Below are positions 47,909 to 57,605 of a stretch of DNA of 64,000 nucleotides, one piece after another. Location of the stretch: NCBI RefSeq assembly GCF_023149035.1, contig NZ_JAHXMY010000001.1, forward strand, positions 310,001 to 374,000, given 5' to 3'. A program made the position numbers and the translations under genes. The notes beneath the pieces were generated by a model. That model worked only from the letters and a program-made list of their open reading frames with translations. It searched no databases and was not told the DNA's origin. This DNA is from Microbacterium sp. EYE_78. GTDB taxonomy: Bacteria; Actinomycetota; Actinomycetes; Actinomycetales; Microbacteriaceae. The first letter of the stretch is position 1; every line of letters begins with the position of its first letter.

Positions 47909-49636
47909 TCAGCGCTTGGTCAGCTGCTCCCGCACCTGACGGCGCAGCACCTTGCCGATCTGCGACCGCGGCAGGTCGTCGACCTGCACCACGCGGCGAG
48001 GCACCTTGTACGACGCGAGGTGCGACCGCGCGAAGTCCTTGAGGCCGGATGCGTCGAACACCGCGCCGGGCTTCGAGACGACCGCAGCGACGACGTCCTC
48101 GCCGCCGGTCGGCCGCGCGACACCGACGACGGCGACCGCATCGACGTCGGGGTGCAGCGCGAGCACCTGCTCGACCTCGCTCGGGCTCACGTTGAAGCCG
48201 CCCGTGATGATGAGTTCCTTCACCCGATCGACGACCGTCACGAAGCCGTCCTCCGAGACGGTGACGATGTCGCCGGTTCGGAGCCAGCCGTCCTCGAGCA
48301 GCACCGACGCCGTCTCCTCGGGGCGACGCCAGTAGCCCTGGAACACCTGCGGCCCGCGCACGAGCAGTTCACCGGGCTCGCCGAAGGCCCGGTCGGTCAT
48401 CGGGTCGTCGGGGTCGACGACCCGGATCTCGGTGCTCGGGAACGGGACGCCGACGGTTCCGGGGCGACGTGTCGGACCGATGGGGTTGCCGAGCGCGACC
48501 GGTGAGGTCTCGGTCATGCCGTACCCCTCGACGAGCAGCCCGCCGGTCGCCTCCTCCCAGCGGGTCACGGTCGGCACCGGCAGGCTCATCGCGCCCGAGA
48601 TGGCGAAGCGGATGCTGGACAGGTCGACGTCCTTCCGGGTGCTCGCCCGCGACAGCGCGTCGTAGATCGGAGGCACGCCGGGGAGGAAGGTCGGCGGCGA
48701 CTTCTTGAGCGCGCCGACGACGAGGTCGACATCGAACTTGGGGAACAGCACGATCCGCGCCCCGATCGACACGGCGAAGGTGAGGCACAGAGTCAGCCCG
48801 TAGGCATGGAACATCGGCAGGACGGCGTAGAAGACCTCTTCGCCCTCGCGGAGCCCGGGCACCCACGCGCGCCCCTGCGCCGCGTTCGAACGGAGGTTTC
48901 GGTGCGAGAGGACGGCGGCCTTCGGCATCCCCGTCGTCCCGCTCGTCAACTGCAGGAGCGCGATGTCGTCGAGCCCGGGGGCGGGATGCTTCGCCCGCAG
49001 CGGTCGCGTCTTCACGAACTGCGACCAGCGGATCACCCCGCGGGCGGTGGGCTTGGACGTCATCGCCTCGCGGCGCTCGCGCACGGCAGGCACCGGCAGG
49101 CGCAGCGCCGCGCGCTTGGCGAACGGGAGCGCGTCGGTCATGTCGACCGCGATGATCGCCGACGGCGCGACGTCGCTCGGGAACTCGGCGACGATGTCGG
49201 CGACCTTGTCCCAGACGATCGCGACGACCGCCTCGTGCACCTCGAACTGGTGGCGCAGCTCACGTGCCGTGTACGTGGGGTTGTGCTCCACGACGATCGC
49301 GCCCAGTCGCAGCGCCGCATAGAACGCCACGATGTGCTGCGGGCAGTTCGGCAGCACGAGGGCGACGCGGTCGCCCTTCTCGACCCCGAGCCTGCGGAGC
49401 GCGTTGGCCGCGCGGGAGACCTGTTCGCCGAGGTCGGCGTAGGTCGTCTCGGCCCCGAAGAACTCGGTCGCGACGTTCTTGCCGTACCGCGCGACGGCGT
49501 GATCGAGCAGGTCCACGAGCGTCTCGTCGACGGGGTCGATGTCGTGGGGGACGCCGTCGGCATAGGCGGTGAGCCACGGTCGAGCGGCGAGCCGGGCGGC
49601 CTGGTCGTCGTCGGACGCGTTCGGGTTCGCGGGCAT
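47909..49636 (-). CDS. Long-chain fatty-acid--CoA ligase-like AMP-forming enzyme
   Basis: A 575-residue ANL-superfamily ligase with the P-loop LLQLTSGTTGMPKAAVLSHRN (seen about residues 190-210), EGYGMTETSP, DGWLRTGDI, VVDRVKELIITGGFNVSP and the catalytic lysine in SQIGKVLRRQ near the C-terminus. It activates carboxylic acids, most likely fatty acids, as acyl-AMP and then acyl-CoA. The ATG at 49636 follows GAAGGAGTCACC. Confidence 0.9.
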   Translation of the reverse strand: MPANPNASDDDQAARLAARPWLTAYADGVPHDIDPVDETLVDLLDHAVARYGKNVATEFFGAETTYADLGEQVSRAANALRRLGVEKGDRVALVLPNCPQHIVAFYAALRLGAIVVEHNPTYTARELRHQFEVHEAVVAIVWDKVADIVAEFPSDVAPSAIIAVDMTDALPFAKRAALRLPVPAVRERREAMTSKPTARGVIRWSQFVKTRPLRAKHPAPGLDDIALLQLTSGTTGMPKAAVLSHRNLRSNAAQGRAWVPGLREGEEVFYAVLPMFHAYGLTLCLTFAVSIGARIVLFPKFDVDLVVGALKKSPPTFLPGVPPIYDALSRASTRKDVDLSSIRFAISGAMSLPVPTVTRWEEATGGLLVEGYGMTETSPVALGNPIGPTRRPGTVGVPFPSTEIRVVDPDDPMTDRAFGEPGELLVRGPQVFQGYWRRPEETASVLLEDGWLRTGDIVTVSEDGFVTVVDRVKELIITGGFNVSPSEVEQVLALHPDVDAVAVVGVARPTGGEDVVAAVVSKPGAVFDASGLKDFARSHLASYKVPRRVVQVDDLPRSQIGKVLRRQVREQLTKR

Positions 49637-49746
49637 GGTGACTCCTTCGGGACTCGGCCAGAGTAGGACGAGGATGTCATGCGGCGGCTGAGTGCCCGGA
49701 CGGGTTGACGCGGGCGGGAAGAGCCGGACGACGAAGGGGCTGAGCG

Positions 49747-50253
49747 ATGAGCGAGCAGTGGCGACCGGTCGTGGCGGCTTTGGCGAACGACCGTGTCCGG
49801 GAGGTGTACGCGCGTCTCGTGCTGGGCTCGTCGGCGGACGACGCGCTCGCCGACCTCGCACCCTCACGTCGGCGGCACATCCGCGCCGCGCTCCTCGACG
49901 CCGGTCTCGTGACGGGCGACGACCTGCGACCGGATGCCGCAGTCTTCGCGCGCGTGCTCACCGCGGCATCAACTCGCGCGAAGCCCACGGGCGCCCTCCG
50001 CTTCCTCTCGGCCGACGGACGCCTGCTGGCATACCCGTCGCAGCACAGCGAGCGGCACGAGCTGCTCGGGATCATCGCGCGGCGGACCCTCGCGCCGGGC
50101 GAGGTTGTCACCGAGCCCGAGATCAACGAACGTCTCGAGCGCGTCAGCGATGACGTCGCCGTCCTCCGCCGTTACCTCGTCGACCACGAGTTCGTCGAGC
50201 GCACCCGCTCGGGCACCGAATACGCGCTCGTCGAGGACGCCCCTCAGTCGTAG
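49747..50253 (+). CDS. DUF2087-domain protein
   Basis: A 168-residue protein. The N-terminal third is a small helical, probably winged-helix region (residues 1-60), and the C-terminal part is the DUF2087 domain: HSERHELLGIIARRTLAPGEVVTEPEINERL then DDVAVLRRYLVDHEFVERTRSGTEYAL (seen about residues 98-160), a winged-helix-like fold often fused to transcription regulators. The role is probably DNA binding. GAAGGGGCTGAGCG precedes the ATG. Confidence 0.82.
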   Translation: MSEQWRPVVAALANDRVREVYARLVLGSSADDALADLAPSRRRHIRAALLDAGLVTGDDLRPDAAVFARVLTAASTRAKPTGALRFLSADGRLLAYPSQHSERHELLGIIARRTLAPGEVVTEPEINERLERVSDDVAVLRRYLVDHEFVERTRSGTEYALVEDAPQS

Positions 50254-50279
50254 GACGCGGAGACGCGACGCGCGAGGCC

Positions 50280-50324
50280 ATTCACCCCGACGGTCATCGG
50301 CTGTTCACCCTCGATTCACCCCGG
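50280..50324 (+). promoter_or_regulatory. Pho-box-like direct repeats upstream of phoX
   Basis: Four TTCACC-like units occur at 50280 (ATTCACC), 50292 (GGTCATC), 50303 (GTTCACC) and 50314 (ATTCACC), spaced 12, 11 and 11 bases. In Streptomyces the PhoP response regulator binds direct repeats of an 11-base unit with the GTTCACC core. The array ends 51 bases before the phoX GTG. Confidence 0.65.
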
Positions 50325-50375
50325 CGGGCGAGCCTCGACGGATCCTGGAACGGATCTCACAGGAGAGGAAACACG

Positions 50376-52439
50376 GTGACGACTCTGGAACCCCCCACCA
50401 CCCGCACCACACTCCCGCTCGCAGCGCATGCCGTCGGCAAGCGCTCGGCGGTGACCTGCCAGTTCAAGTGCGCGAACGCGTGCATGAGCCCCGAATGCAA
50501 CGCCTCGGACAACCCCACGTTCCGCAGCATCGCCGAGCACGCCCTCTCGCGACGCGCGCTGCTCGGCGCAGCCGCTGCCGGCGCCATCGTGGTCGCGACC
50601 GATGCGTTCGGCGTGCTGAACCCGGCCCCCGCTTCGGCCGCAACCGGTGGCCTCGTCGACGCGACCCGCGGGTGGGGCGGCGGCAGCCTGCCCTTCCAGC
50701 CGATCGCGCCGGTCGCGGCATCCGTCGATGCGTTCACCGTGCCGAAGGGATACACCTGGTCGCCGATCATCCGCTGGGGCGACCCGCTGTTCTCCGACGC
50801 TCCGGCCTTCTCGCTCGATGCGCAGAGCCCGGCCGCACAGGCCCGGCAGTTCGGCTACAACAGCGACTACCTCGACATCCTCGCCGACCGGGGTGGCAAG
50901 ACGGGCGTGCTGGTCAACAACCACGAGTACGTGAACCCGAACATCATGTTCGCGCCGACCACGGATGCCGCCGAGCTGCGGCGTCGCGGTGACGTCTACA
51001 AGGCCGCGCAGGGGCTGTCCGTCGTCGAGATCACGCGGCGTCGACGAGGCACGCCGTGGCGATACGTGGTCGACGGCAAGCGCAACCGGCGCATCACGGT
51101 CGAGACGGTCTTCGAGCTCACCGGTCCCGCCGCGGGGTCCGACCTCGTGAAGACGGCCGCCGACCGCGAGGGACGGTGGGTGCACGGCACCCTCGGCAAC
51201 TGCGCCGGCGGAACGACGCCCTGGGGGACGATCCTCTCGGGCGAGGAGAACTTCAACGGCTACTTCGCCTGGGCGACCGACACCTCCGGGCAGAAGCGCT
51301 ACCAGGCGACGGCGTCGCGGACGACCTCGACCGGGTGGGAGCAGTACGACCCCCGATTCAACGCCCACGACCCCGGGTACGTGAACGAGCCGAACCGCTT
51401 CGGCTACATCGTCGAGATCGACCCCGACGACCCGACCTCCACCCCCGTCAAGCACACCGCGATGGGACGCTTCAAGCACGAGGGCGCGAACGTCATCGTC
51501 GCGCGCGACCGCCGGGTCGTCGCGTACATGGGCGATGACGAGCGCAACGACTACCTCTACAAGTTCGTGTCGAAGCACAAGGTCACCGGGTCGCGGAAGA
51601 AGAACATGCGCCTGCTCGCCGAGGGCGACCTCTTCGTCGCACGCTTCCGGGGCGACTCCCCCGCCTCCCAGATCGACGGGTCCGGCATGCTGCCCTCGGA
51701 CGGCGCGTTCGACGGCACCGGCGAGTGGGTGGCCCTCACGCGCGGCGGCAAGAGCGCCGTCCCGGGGATGACCGTCGAGGAGGTGCTCGTCTACACACGG
51801 CTCGCCGCCGACAAGGTGGGCGCCACGAAGATGGACCGGCCGGAGGACGTCGAGCCGGACCCCCGAACGGGCAAGGTCTACGTCGCCCTGACGAACAACA
51901 CCGATCGCGGGAAGACCTCGATGGTCGACGAGGCGAACCCCCGCACCGGCAATCGGTACGGACACGTGATCGAGCTCACCGAGCGCGGCGGCCAGACGGG
52001 CACGTCGTTCGGATGGAGCATCCTGCTGCAGTGCGGCAACCCGTCGGATCCCAGCACCTACTTCGCGGGCTACCCGAAGGACAAGGTCTCGCCGATCTCC
52101 TGCCCCGACAACCTCGCGTTCGACGAGGACGGCAACCTGTGGATCTCGACGGACGGCGCTCCGAGCACGATCGGGTTCAACGACGGGCTCTTCCGCGTGC
52201 CGTTGCGCGGCCGCGACCGCGGACGCGTCGAGCAGTTCCTCGCCGTCCCGCGTGAGGCGGAGACCTGTGGACCGGTCATCCGCGCTCGCGAGCAGATGGT
52301 GTTCGTCGCGGTGCAGCATCCCGGCGAGAACGGCACCGTCGCGGCGCCCACGTCGCTGTTCCCCGACTACGGATCGACTCGTCCGGGCGACGTGCCGAAC
52401 GCGCCGCGGCCGTCGGTGGTGCAGGTCTACCGGGCCTGA
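50376..52439 (+). CDS. phoX: PhoX-family alkaline phosphatase (DUF839), Tat-exported
   Basis: The 687-residue protein has the actinobacterial PhoX layout: a cysteine-bearing pre-region (CQFKCANACMSPEC), a twin-arginine signal LSRRALLGAAAAG (about residues 58-70), then the catalytic beta-propeller domain. The domain includes NHEYVNPNIMF, GNCAGGTTPWGTILSGEENF, RFGYIVEIDP and MGDDERNDYLYKFVS. PhoX enzymes release phosphate from esters outside the cell using calcium and iron. Pho-box-like repeats upstream support induction by phosphate lack. GTG start with GGAGAGG upstream; a strong terminator follows. Confidence 0.9.
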   Translation: MTTLEPPTTRTTLPLAAHAVGKRSAVTCQFKCANACMSPECNASDNPTFRSIAEHALSRRALLGAAAAGAIVVATDAFGVLNPAPASAATGGLVDATRGWGGGSLPFQPIAPVAASVDAFTVPKGYTWSPIIRWGDPLFSDAPAFSLDAQSPAAQARQFGYNSDYLDILADRGGKTGVLVNNHEYVNPNIMFAPTTDAAELRRRGDVYKAAQGLSVVEITRRRRGTPWRYVVDGKRNRRITVETVFELTGPAAGSDLVKTAADREGRWVHGTLGNCAGGTTPWGTILSGEENFNGYFAWATDTSGQKRYQATASRTTSTGWEQYDPRFNAHDPGYVNEPNRFGYIVEIDPDDPTSTPVKHTAMGRFKHEGANVIVARDRRVVAYMGDDERNDYLYKFVSKHKVTGSRKKNMRLLAEGDLFVARFRGDSPASQIDGSGMLPSDGAFDGTGEWVALTRGGKSAVPGMTVEEVLVYTRLAADKVGATKMDRPEDVEPDPRTGKVYVALTNNTDRGKTSMVDEANPRTGNRYGHVIELTERGGQTGTSFGWSILLQCGNPSDPSTYFAGYPKDKVSPISCPDNLAFDEDGNLWISTDGAPSTIGFNDGLFRVPLRGRDRGRVEQFLAVPREAETCGPVIRAREQMVFVAVQHPGENGTVAAPTSLFPDYGSTRPGDVPNAPRPSVVQVYRA

Positions 52440-52457
52440 GCCGCGTCGGACAGGAGA

Positions 52458-52496
52458 GGCGGTGCGGCCAGGCGCGAGACCCCTGGCCGCACCGCC
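52458..52496 (+). terminator. 14-bp perfect hairpin after phoX
   Basis: GGCGGTGCGGCCAG pairs perfectly with CTGGCCGCACCGCC around an 11-base loop, 19 bases after the phoX stop. Strong intrinsic-type stem without a long T-run. Confidence 0.75.
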
Positions 52497-52540
52497 ATCC
52501 GCTCCCTAGGCTGACCTCGTCCGCCGACGGAGGAGGCACC

Positions 52541-53293
52541 ATGTGGATCGAATGCTTCAAGGGTGACGAACGCGTCGAAGGGTCGGATGCCGACGCCCTC
52601 GTCGAGCGCATGCTCGCCCACATCCGGAGCACCCACGACGTGTCGTACGACGACGACGAGATCCGCCTCTGGGCGCGGAACTTCGGAGATGCGTCGGAGC
52701 GGGAAGACGGACCGGTCGAACGCCTCGCCTCCATCGGCGAGATCGACGTGCAGCCAGTGACCGAAGAGCGCATCGACGACTGGCTGCGCTTCTTCGACCG
52801 CGACGCCTTTCCCGACAACCCTGATTGGGGCTCGTGCTACTGCCTGCATCCGCACGAAGGCGACGGGCCGGAGCGTCCGTGGCGCGACCTGCGCGCCGAC
52901 ATGATCGAGCGGCTGCGCGCGGGCGCGACCGTCGGCTATCTCGCCTATGCAGCAGGGCGGGTGGCGGGGTGGGTGAACGCCTCGCTCCGCTCGACGTACC
53001 GGAAGTACGACGGGCTCGATCCCGACGGCCCCGACCCGGCGAGCGTCGTGGGCGTGTCGTGCTTCGTCGTCGCGCCGCCGTTCCGTCGTCACGGGGTTTC
53101 GTCAGCGCTGCTGGGACGCGTCGTCGCCGACGGCGCCGACCGGGGCGCCCGCTTCATCGAGGGCTACCCTCGGGCGGGATCGGACGGCGGCGACGCCGCC
53201 GAGTTCTGCGGGCCTCGCTCGCTCTTCGACGCGCACGGGTTCGATCCCGCGCGCAATGAAGAGCGCTTCACCGTCATGCGACGAACGGTCTGA
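52541..53293 (+). CDS. GNAT acetyltransferase with N-terminal DUF1059-like segment
   Basis: The first about 50 residues (MWIECFKGDERVEGSDADALVERMLAH is the start) resemble the small DUF1059 fold: a cysteine followed by a loop and a helix containing histidines. Residues about 75-245 form a GNAT domain with GYLAYAAGRVAGWVNASLRS and the acetyl-CoA loop FRRHGVSSALLGRVV. Substrate unknown. GGAGGAGGCACC precedes the ATG. The N-terminal addition is unusual. It ends tail-to-tail with the next gene. Confidence 0.78.
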   Translation: MWIECFKGDERVEGSDADALVERMLAHIRSTHDVSYDDDEIRLWARNFGDASEREDGPVERLASIGEIDVQPVTEERIDDWLRFFDRDAFPDNPDWGSCYCLHPHEGDGPERPWRDLRADMIERLRAGATVGYLAYAAGRVAGWVNASLRSTYRKYDGLDPDGPDPASVVGVSCFVVAPPFRRHGVSSALLGRVVADGADRGARFIEGYPRAGSDGGDAAEFCGPRSLFDAHGFDPARNEERFTVMRRTV

Positions 53294-53300
53294 CGCCGCC

Positions 53301-54209
53301 TCACTGCGGCAGGAAGCGCACGGGCAGGGCGGCGGCAGGAATCCCGGATGCCGCGACGATCCGCGCGACCTCGTCGTGCGTCCGCGGCGGCGCGATGATC
53401 TGGATCCCGTCGACCGGCGCCTCGGCGTCGGGGACGACGGCGAAGGACCGCACGCGGTGGTCGCGAGCGAGCGTCGCGAGCAGCGCCGCATAGGCGTCGC
53501 CGTCCGCTGCCATGACCGGGACGCTCAGGGAGGTCGACTCGAGGATGACGGTGCCCGAGGGGTCGAGGCCGGCGGCGGCGCGCATCGCCTCGGACTGGGT
53601 GACGAGGGGCAGCATGTCGTCGTAGCCGACGGTCGGCGCAGCCTCGAAGGCGGACAAGGAGAGTTCGTCCTCCTGCCAGAGCGACGCATACAGGACGAGA
53701 CCGGGTGCGAGGCGATCGATCTCCCCGACCAGGGCCCCCGCGTCGGCCCCGAAGTCCGGACACGTCCCGGAGGAGAAGACCGGATCGTCGAAGCCGTTCT
53801 CGACCACGAGCGCCGTCCCGGCAGGAGTCTCCACCCGGACATTGACACTCACAGGGTCCGTGTATGCGGTTCCGCAGAGGAAGTCCATGACTGCCGGCAG
53901 CCCGGCATCCGTGACCGTGAGGTCGAGCCACGACGTGGGGCCGGCGAAGGTGGGCGCTTCGACCCAGCGCTCGGATTGCACGTCGGACACGCCCGACAGC
54001 CCGCTGATCTCGCCGACGAGCGCGTCGAAGTCCGGATCAGGCCGCTCGAAGCGCGTCTCGTCCACCATCCAGGAGAAGAGCACCATTCCGCCGATGACGG
54101 CGACGGCCGTCGTGGCGCCCAGGGCCCAGGCGGCCGCCCTGCGCCGCGCGCGGGTGAGATCCGACGGGCTCTGGGGAACGTCATCCGAGGTCTCGCGCGT
54201 CGTGGTCAC
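53301..54209 (-). CDS. Hypothetical single-pass membrane protein (302 aa)
   Basis: A short basic N-terminus (RARRRAAAWALG), one membrane segment at about residues 27-48 and a soluble part presumably outside the cell. The outer part seems to hold repeated alpha/beta units of about 70 residues (FDALVGEISGLSGVSDVQSE, GALVGEIDRLAPG, YAALLATLARDHRVRSF, ARIVAASGIPAAALPV), each reminiscent of a ferredoxin-like half. Two cysteines (FLCGTA, GTCPDF). I do not recognise a family. GTG start at 54209 with GGAGGTGCGAGA upstream. Confidence 0.65.
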   Translation of the reverse strand: MTTTRETSDDVPQSPSDLTRARRRAAAWALGATTAVAVIGGMVLFSWMVDETRFERPDPDFDALVGEISGLSGVSDVQSERWVEAPTFAGPTSWLDLTVTDAGLPAVMDFLCGTAYTDPVSVNVRVETPAGTALVVENGFDDPVFSSGTCPDFGADAGALVGEIDRLAPGLVLYASLWQEDELSLSAFEAAPTVGYDDMLPLVTQSEAMRAAAGLDPSGTVILESTSLSVPVMAADGDAYAALLATLARDHRVRSFAVVPDAEAPVDGIQIIAPPRTHDEVARIVAASGIPAAALPVRFLPQ

Positions 54210-54381
54210 TCTCGCACCTCCGGTCGCCGCTGGGGTCTATGCCGAGTATCCCGCTCACCCCGACGCTGCACCAGCACGCATCGGTGAGCGACACCCTTCG
54301 CCGCCGAGCCCGCGCACGGAAGCTTGGAATTGCTGTGAAGACGCTCTTGCGCTGTTCGGCTAATAGCCGTAGCTTGTAGCT
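54210..54381. promoter_or_regulatory. Divergent control region with TTGCGC-N17-TAGCTT promoter and operator
   Basis: On the plus strand TTGCGC (54347-54352), 17 bases, TAGCTT (54370-54375) then six bases to the ATG at 54382 make a complete leaderless promoter. The dyad CGGCTAATAGCCG (54357-54369) fills the spacer, where a bound repressor would block it. The TetR protein encoded after the hydrolase is the natural candidate. Confidence 0.55.
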
Positions 54382-55251
54382 ATGACCCTTAGCCCGAAAG
54401 AGATCGCCATGACGCTGCGCTTCACCTGCGACGAGGGGACCATCGCCTACGACCTCGCCGGCGAGGGACCGCTGGTCCTGCTGGCCCACGGGATGGGCGA
54501 CAGCCGCCACTCCTACCGCTTCGTGGCTCCGGCCCTCGTCGACGCCGGCTACCGCGTCGCCAACGTCGATCTGCGCGGCTGCGGGGAATCGAGCGTCGGA
54601 TGGTCCGATTACAGCCGCACGGCGATCGCCGACGATCTCGTGGCGCTCGCGCGCCACCTGGGTGGCCCTGCCGTGATCGTGGGCCAGTCGATCAGCGGCG
54701 GAGCGGCGACGATCGCGGCCGCCGCCGCTCCCGACGTCATCCGCGGCGTCGTCGAGCTCGCACCGTTCACTCGCGCCCAATCCGTCGATGTCGGCGGATT
54801 GCTCCGCAACGCCGCGCACCGCAAGGGCACCGCCCGACTCGCAAAGGTGATGCTGACCGGCAGCCTCCCGGGATGGCTGGCGTACCTCGATCTCGCCATC
54901 CCGGCCAAGCCCGTCGATTGGCCGAGCGAACGTGCGCGCATCGAATCCAGCCTGCGCGACCCCGAGCGCATGGCCGTGCTGCGGGCGATGACGAAGACCA
55001 GCCCCGCCGACGCGGGCGCCCGCCTCGGGGACGTGGAGTGCCCCGTCCTGATCGTCCAAGGCGGCAGCGACCCGGACTGGGCCGATCCCGAGGCGGAGGG
55101 CAGACGCATCCTGGCCGACCTCCGCCCCGGCGTGGGAGAGCTCGCCGTGATCGCGCGGGCGGGGCATTATCCGCACGTCGAGACCCCCGACGATGTGGTC
55201 GCCCTGATCCTCCCCTTCCTCGCGAGGGTTGCGGCAGGTGGACGTGCCTAG
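54382..55251 (+). CDS. Alpha/beta hydrolase, in operon with a TetR regulator
   Basis: A 289-residue hydrolase with LVLLAHGMGDSRHSYR, NVDLRGCGESS, nucleophile Ser in IVGQSISGGAA (about residue 100), Asp in LIVQGGSDPDW and His in ARAGHYPHVE. The leaderless promoter points to ATG 54382; an internal ATG at 54409 with GAGATC upstream could also be used. Substrate unknown. The next gene starts within the last bases of this one. Confidence 0.85.
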   Translation: MTLSPKEIAMTLRFTCDEGTIAYDLAGEGPLVLLAHGMGDSRHSYRFVAPALVDAGYRVANVDLRGCGESSVGWSDYSRTAIADDLVALARHLGGPAVIVGQSISGGAATIAAAAAPDVIRGVVELAPFTRAQSVDVGGLLRNAAHRKGTARLAKVMLTGSLPGWLAYLDLAIPAKPVDWPSERARIESSLRDPERMAVLRAMTKTSPADAGARLGDVECPVLIVQGGSDPDWADPEAEGRRILADLRPGVGELAVIARAGHYPHVETPDDVVALILPFLARVAAGGRA

Positions 55252-55816
55252 GGTCGGGCTCGATGCGCGGACGGTGACCGAGGCCGGCGCCGACCTCGCC
55301 GACGAGATCGGCCTCGAGCGCCTCAGTATGAGCCTCGTGGCCGAGCGCCTCGGGGTGAAGCCACCCTCGCTCTACAAACACGTCGACAGCCTCGCCACCC
55401 TCATCCACCGCATCGCGGTGCTCGGCGCCGACGACATGGCGGACGAGCTCCGCGACGCACTGCAGGGAGTCTCCGGCCGGGAGGCAGTGGCCGCGGCGGC
55501 GCACGCATTCCGGCGGTACGTGCGGGAGCACCCGGGTCGCTACGGCGCTACCACCGGCGCCCGACCGCGGGGGCCCGAGGACGCGCTCGCCGCGGCCCTG
55601 CAGCGCACCCTCACCTCCCTCGAGGCGGTATTGCACGACTACCGCCTCGATCCAGCCGAGTCGATTCACGCCTTGCGGATGCTGCGCAGCATCCTGCACG
55701 GCTTCGCGACCCTCGAGGCCGCCGGCGGATTCCAGATCCGCACCGACGTCGACGAGAGCGTGGACTGGGTCGTGGACTTCATCGACCGCGGTCTGCGCAC
55801 ACCCGCACGGCACTGA
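55238..55816 (+). CDS. TetR/AcrR-family regulator
   Basis: A 192-residue regulator with the N-terminal helix-turn-helix LSMSLVAERLGVKPPSLYKHVDSLATLI (about residues 28-55) and a C-terminal ligand domain with RMLRSILHGFATLEAAGGF, the block seen in TetR_C_33-type proteins. The start is uncertain: TTG 55229, GTG 55238 or GTG 55244 are in frame; all overlap the end of the hydrolase gene, so translation is coupled. It probably represses its own operon through the dyad at 54357-54369. Confidence 0.85.
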   Translation: MDVPRVGLDARTVTEAGADLADEIGLERLSMSLVAERLGVKPPSLYKHVDSLATLIHRIAVLGADDMADELRDALQGVSGREAVAAAAHAFRRYVREHPGRYGATTGARPRGPEDALAAALQRTLTSLEAVLHDYRLDPAESIHALRMLRSILHGFATLEAAGGFQIRTDVDESVDWVVDFIDRGLRTPARH

Positions 55817-55916
55817 GCCCGACGACCCCGCGGATCCCGTCGAGTCACCCATATCCCGCGCATCACGAATTCATAACGAGAAACCCTTGCCACCGTTACC
55901 TCGTCGTTATACAGTC

Positions 55917-56025
55917 GTCAGCACGGTAGATGTTTTGCTGTGGCAGCTACCGACATGTGATTGCAGGACACTCTTGGTGCAAGGGACAAGGGCCGGCCGG
56001 ATGCCTCTCCGACCGGCCCTTACTC
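55917..56025 (+). ncRNA. Candidate small RNA
   Basis: In an AT-richer gap, TTGCCA, 15 bases and TATACA near 55890-55916 resemble a promoter. The next 110 bases have no ORF but hold a CGGTAG/CTACCG stem (about 55924-55952) and end in a terminator-like hairpin. This is the layout of an independently transcribed small RNA. No known family is recognised; it could instead be an abandoned promoter. Confidence 0.3.
55988..56021. terminator. 9-bp hairpin terminator
   Basis: AAGGGCCGG (55988-55996) and CCGGCCCTT (56013-56021) are perfect complements with a 16-base loop, placed just after the stop of the minus-strand TetR gene (56033) and usable in both directions. Confidence 0.65.
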
Positions 56026-56032
56026 TGTCCCG

Positions 56033-56614
56033 TCAGGCGCGGGTCGGCGATCGCGAGTCGACCAGCGCCAGATCGATGAGCGACTCGGCCGCAGCCCGCG
56101 CATCCGCTGCGACCTCGGGCCGGTGGGAGATCGCCGCCGTCGTCTGCGCACCCTCGGCGAGGAGGGCGAGCTGAGACGCGAGGCGCCGCGGGGCGCCGAG
56201 TTCGTCGACGAGATCGGCGAGGTATCCGTGGAACGAGGACTTCTGCTCGTCGACGACCGCAGCCACCGACGGCATCACCGCACCGAGCTCCCCGAAGCTG
56301 TTGATGAAGCCGCATCCCCGGAAGTCGTCTTCGCGGAACCATGCATCGAGGAAGTCATACACCGCGAGCAACCGCTCCCGCGGCGTCGTCGCCCCTGCGG
56401 ACGCCGCGGCGATGCCGTCATCCCAGATCCCACGCCTCCGCTCGAGCACCGCCAGAACCAGCTGCTCCTTCGATGAGAACGCGGCGTACACCCGCTTGAG
56501 CGACAGGCCCGCCGCCGCTCGGACCTCATCCATGCCGACCGATTGGATGCCTCGGCCGTAGAACAGTTCATCCGCCGCCGTGACGATCCGATCGCGGTCG
56601 ATCGTGGTGTCCAT
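56033..56614 (-). CDS. TetR/AcrR-family regulator of the divergent hydrolase
   Basis: A 193-residue regulator: helix-turn-helix in VGMDEVRAAAGLSLKRVYAAFSSKEQLVLAVLE (about residues 22-54) and a C-terminal domain with FLDAWFREDDFRGCGFINSFGEL, the TetR_C type with a conserved RGCxF motif. ATG at 56614 follows GGAGCAGACC. The divergent gene is an alpha/beta hydrolase and two matching palindromes lie between them, so it very likely represses both genes. Confidence 0.9.
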   Translation of the reverse strand: MDTTIDRDRIVTAADELFYGRGIQSVGMDEVRAAAGLSLKRVYAAFSSKEQLVLAVLERRRGIWDDGIAAASAGATTPRERLLAVYDFLDAWFREDDFRGCGFINSFGELGAVMPSVAAVVDEQKSSFHGYLADLVDELGAPRRLASQLALLAEGAQTTAAISHRPEVAADARAAAESLIDLALVDSRSPTRA

Positions 56615-56655
56615 GGTCTGCTCCGTGTCCAAGTCGTGCTGGGGAATGTTGCGTC

Positions 56656-57553
<898 letters not shown>

Positions 57554-57605
57554 CCGTCGAGGCGGGGGTCCAGTCGTGGACCCCCGCCTCGCCCGTCCGC
57601 GTGAC

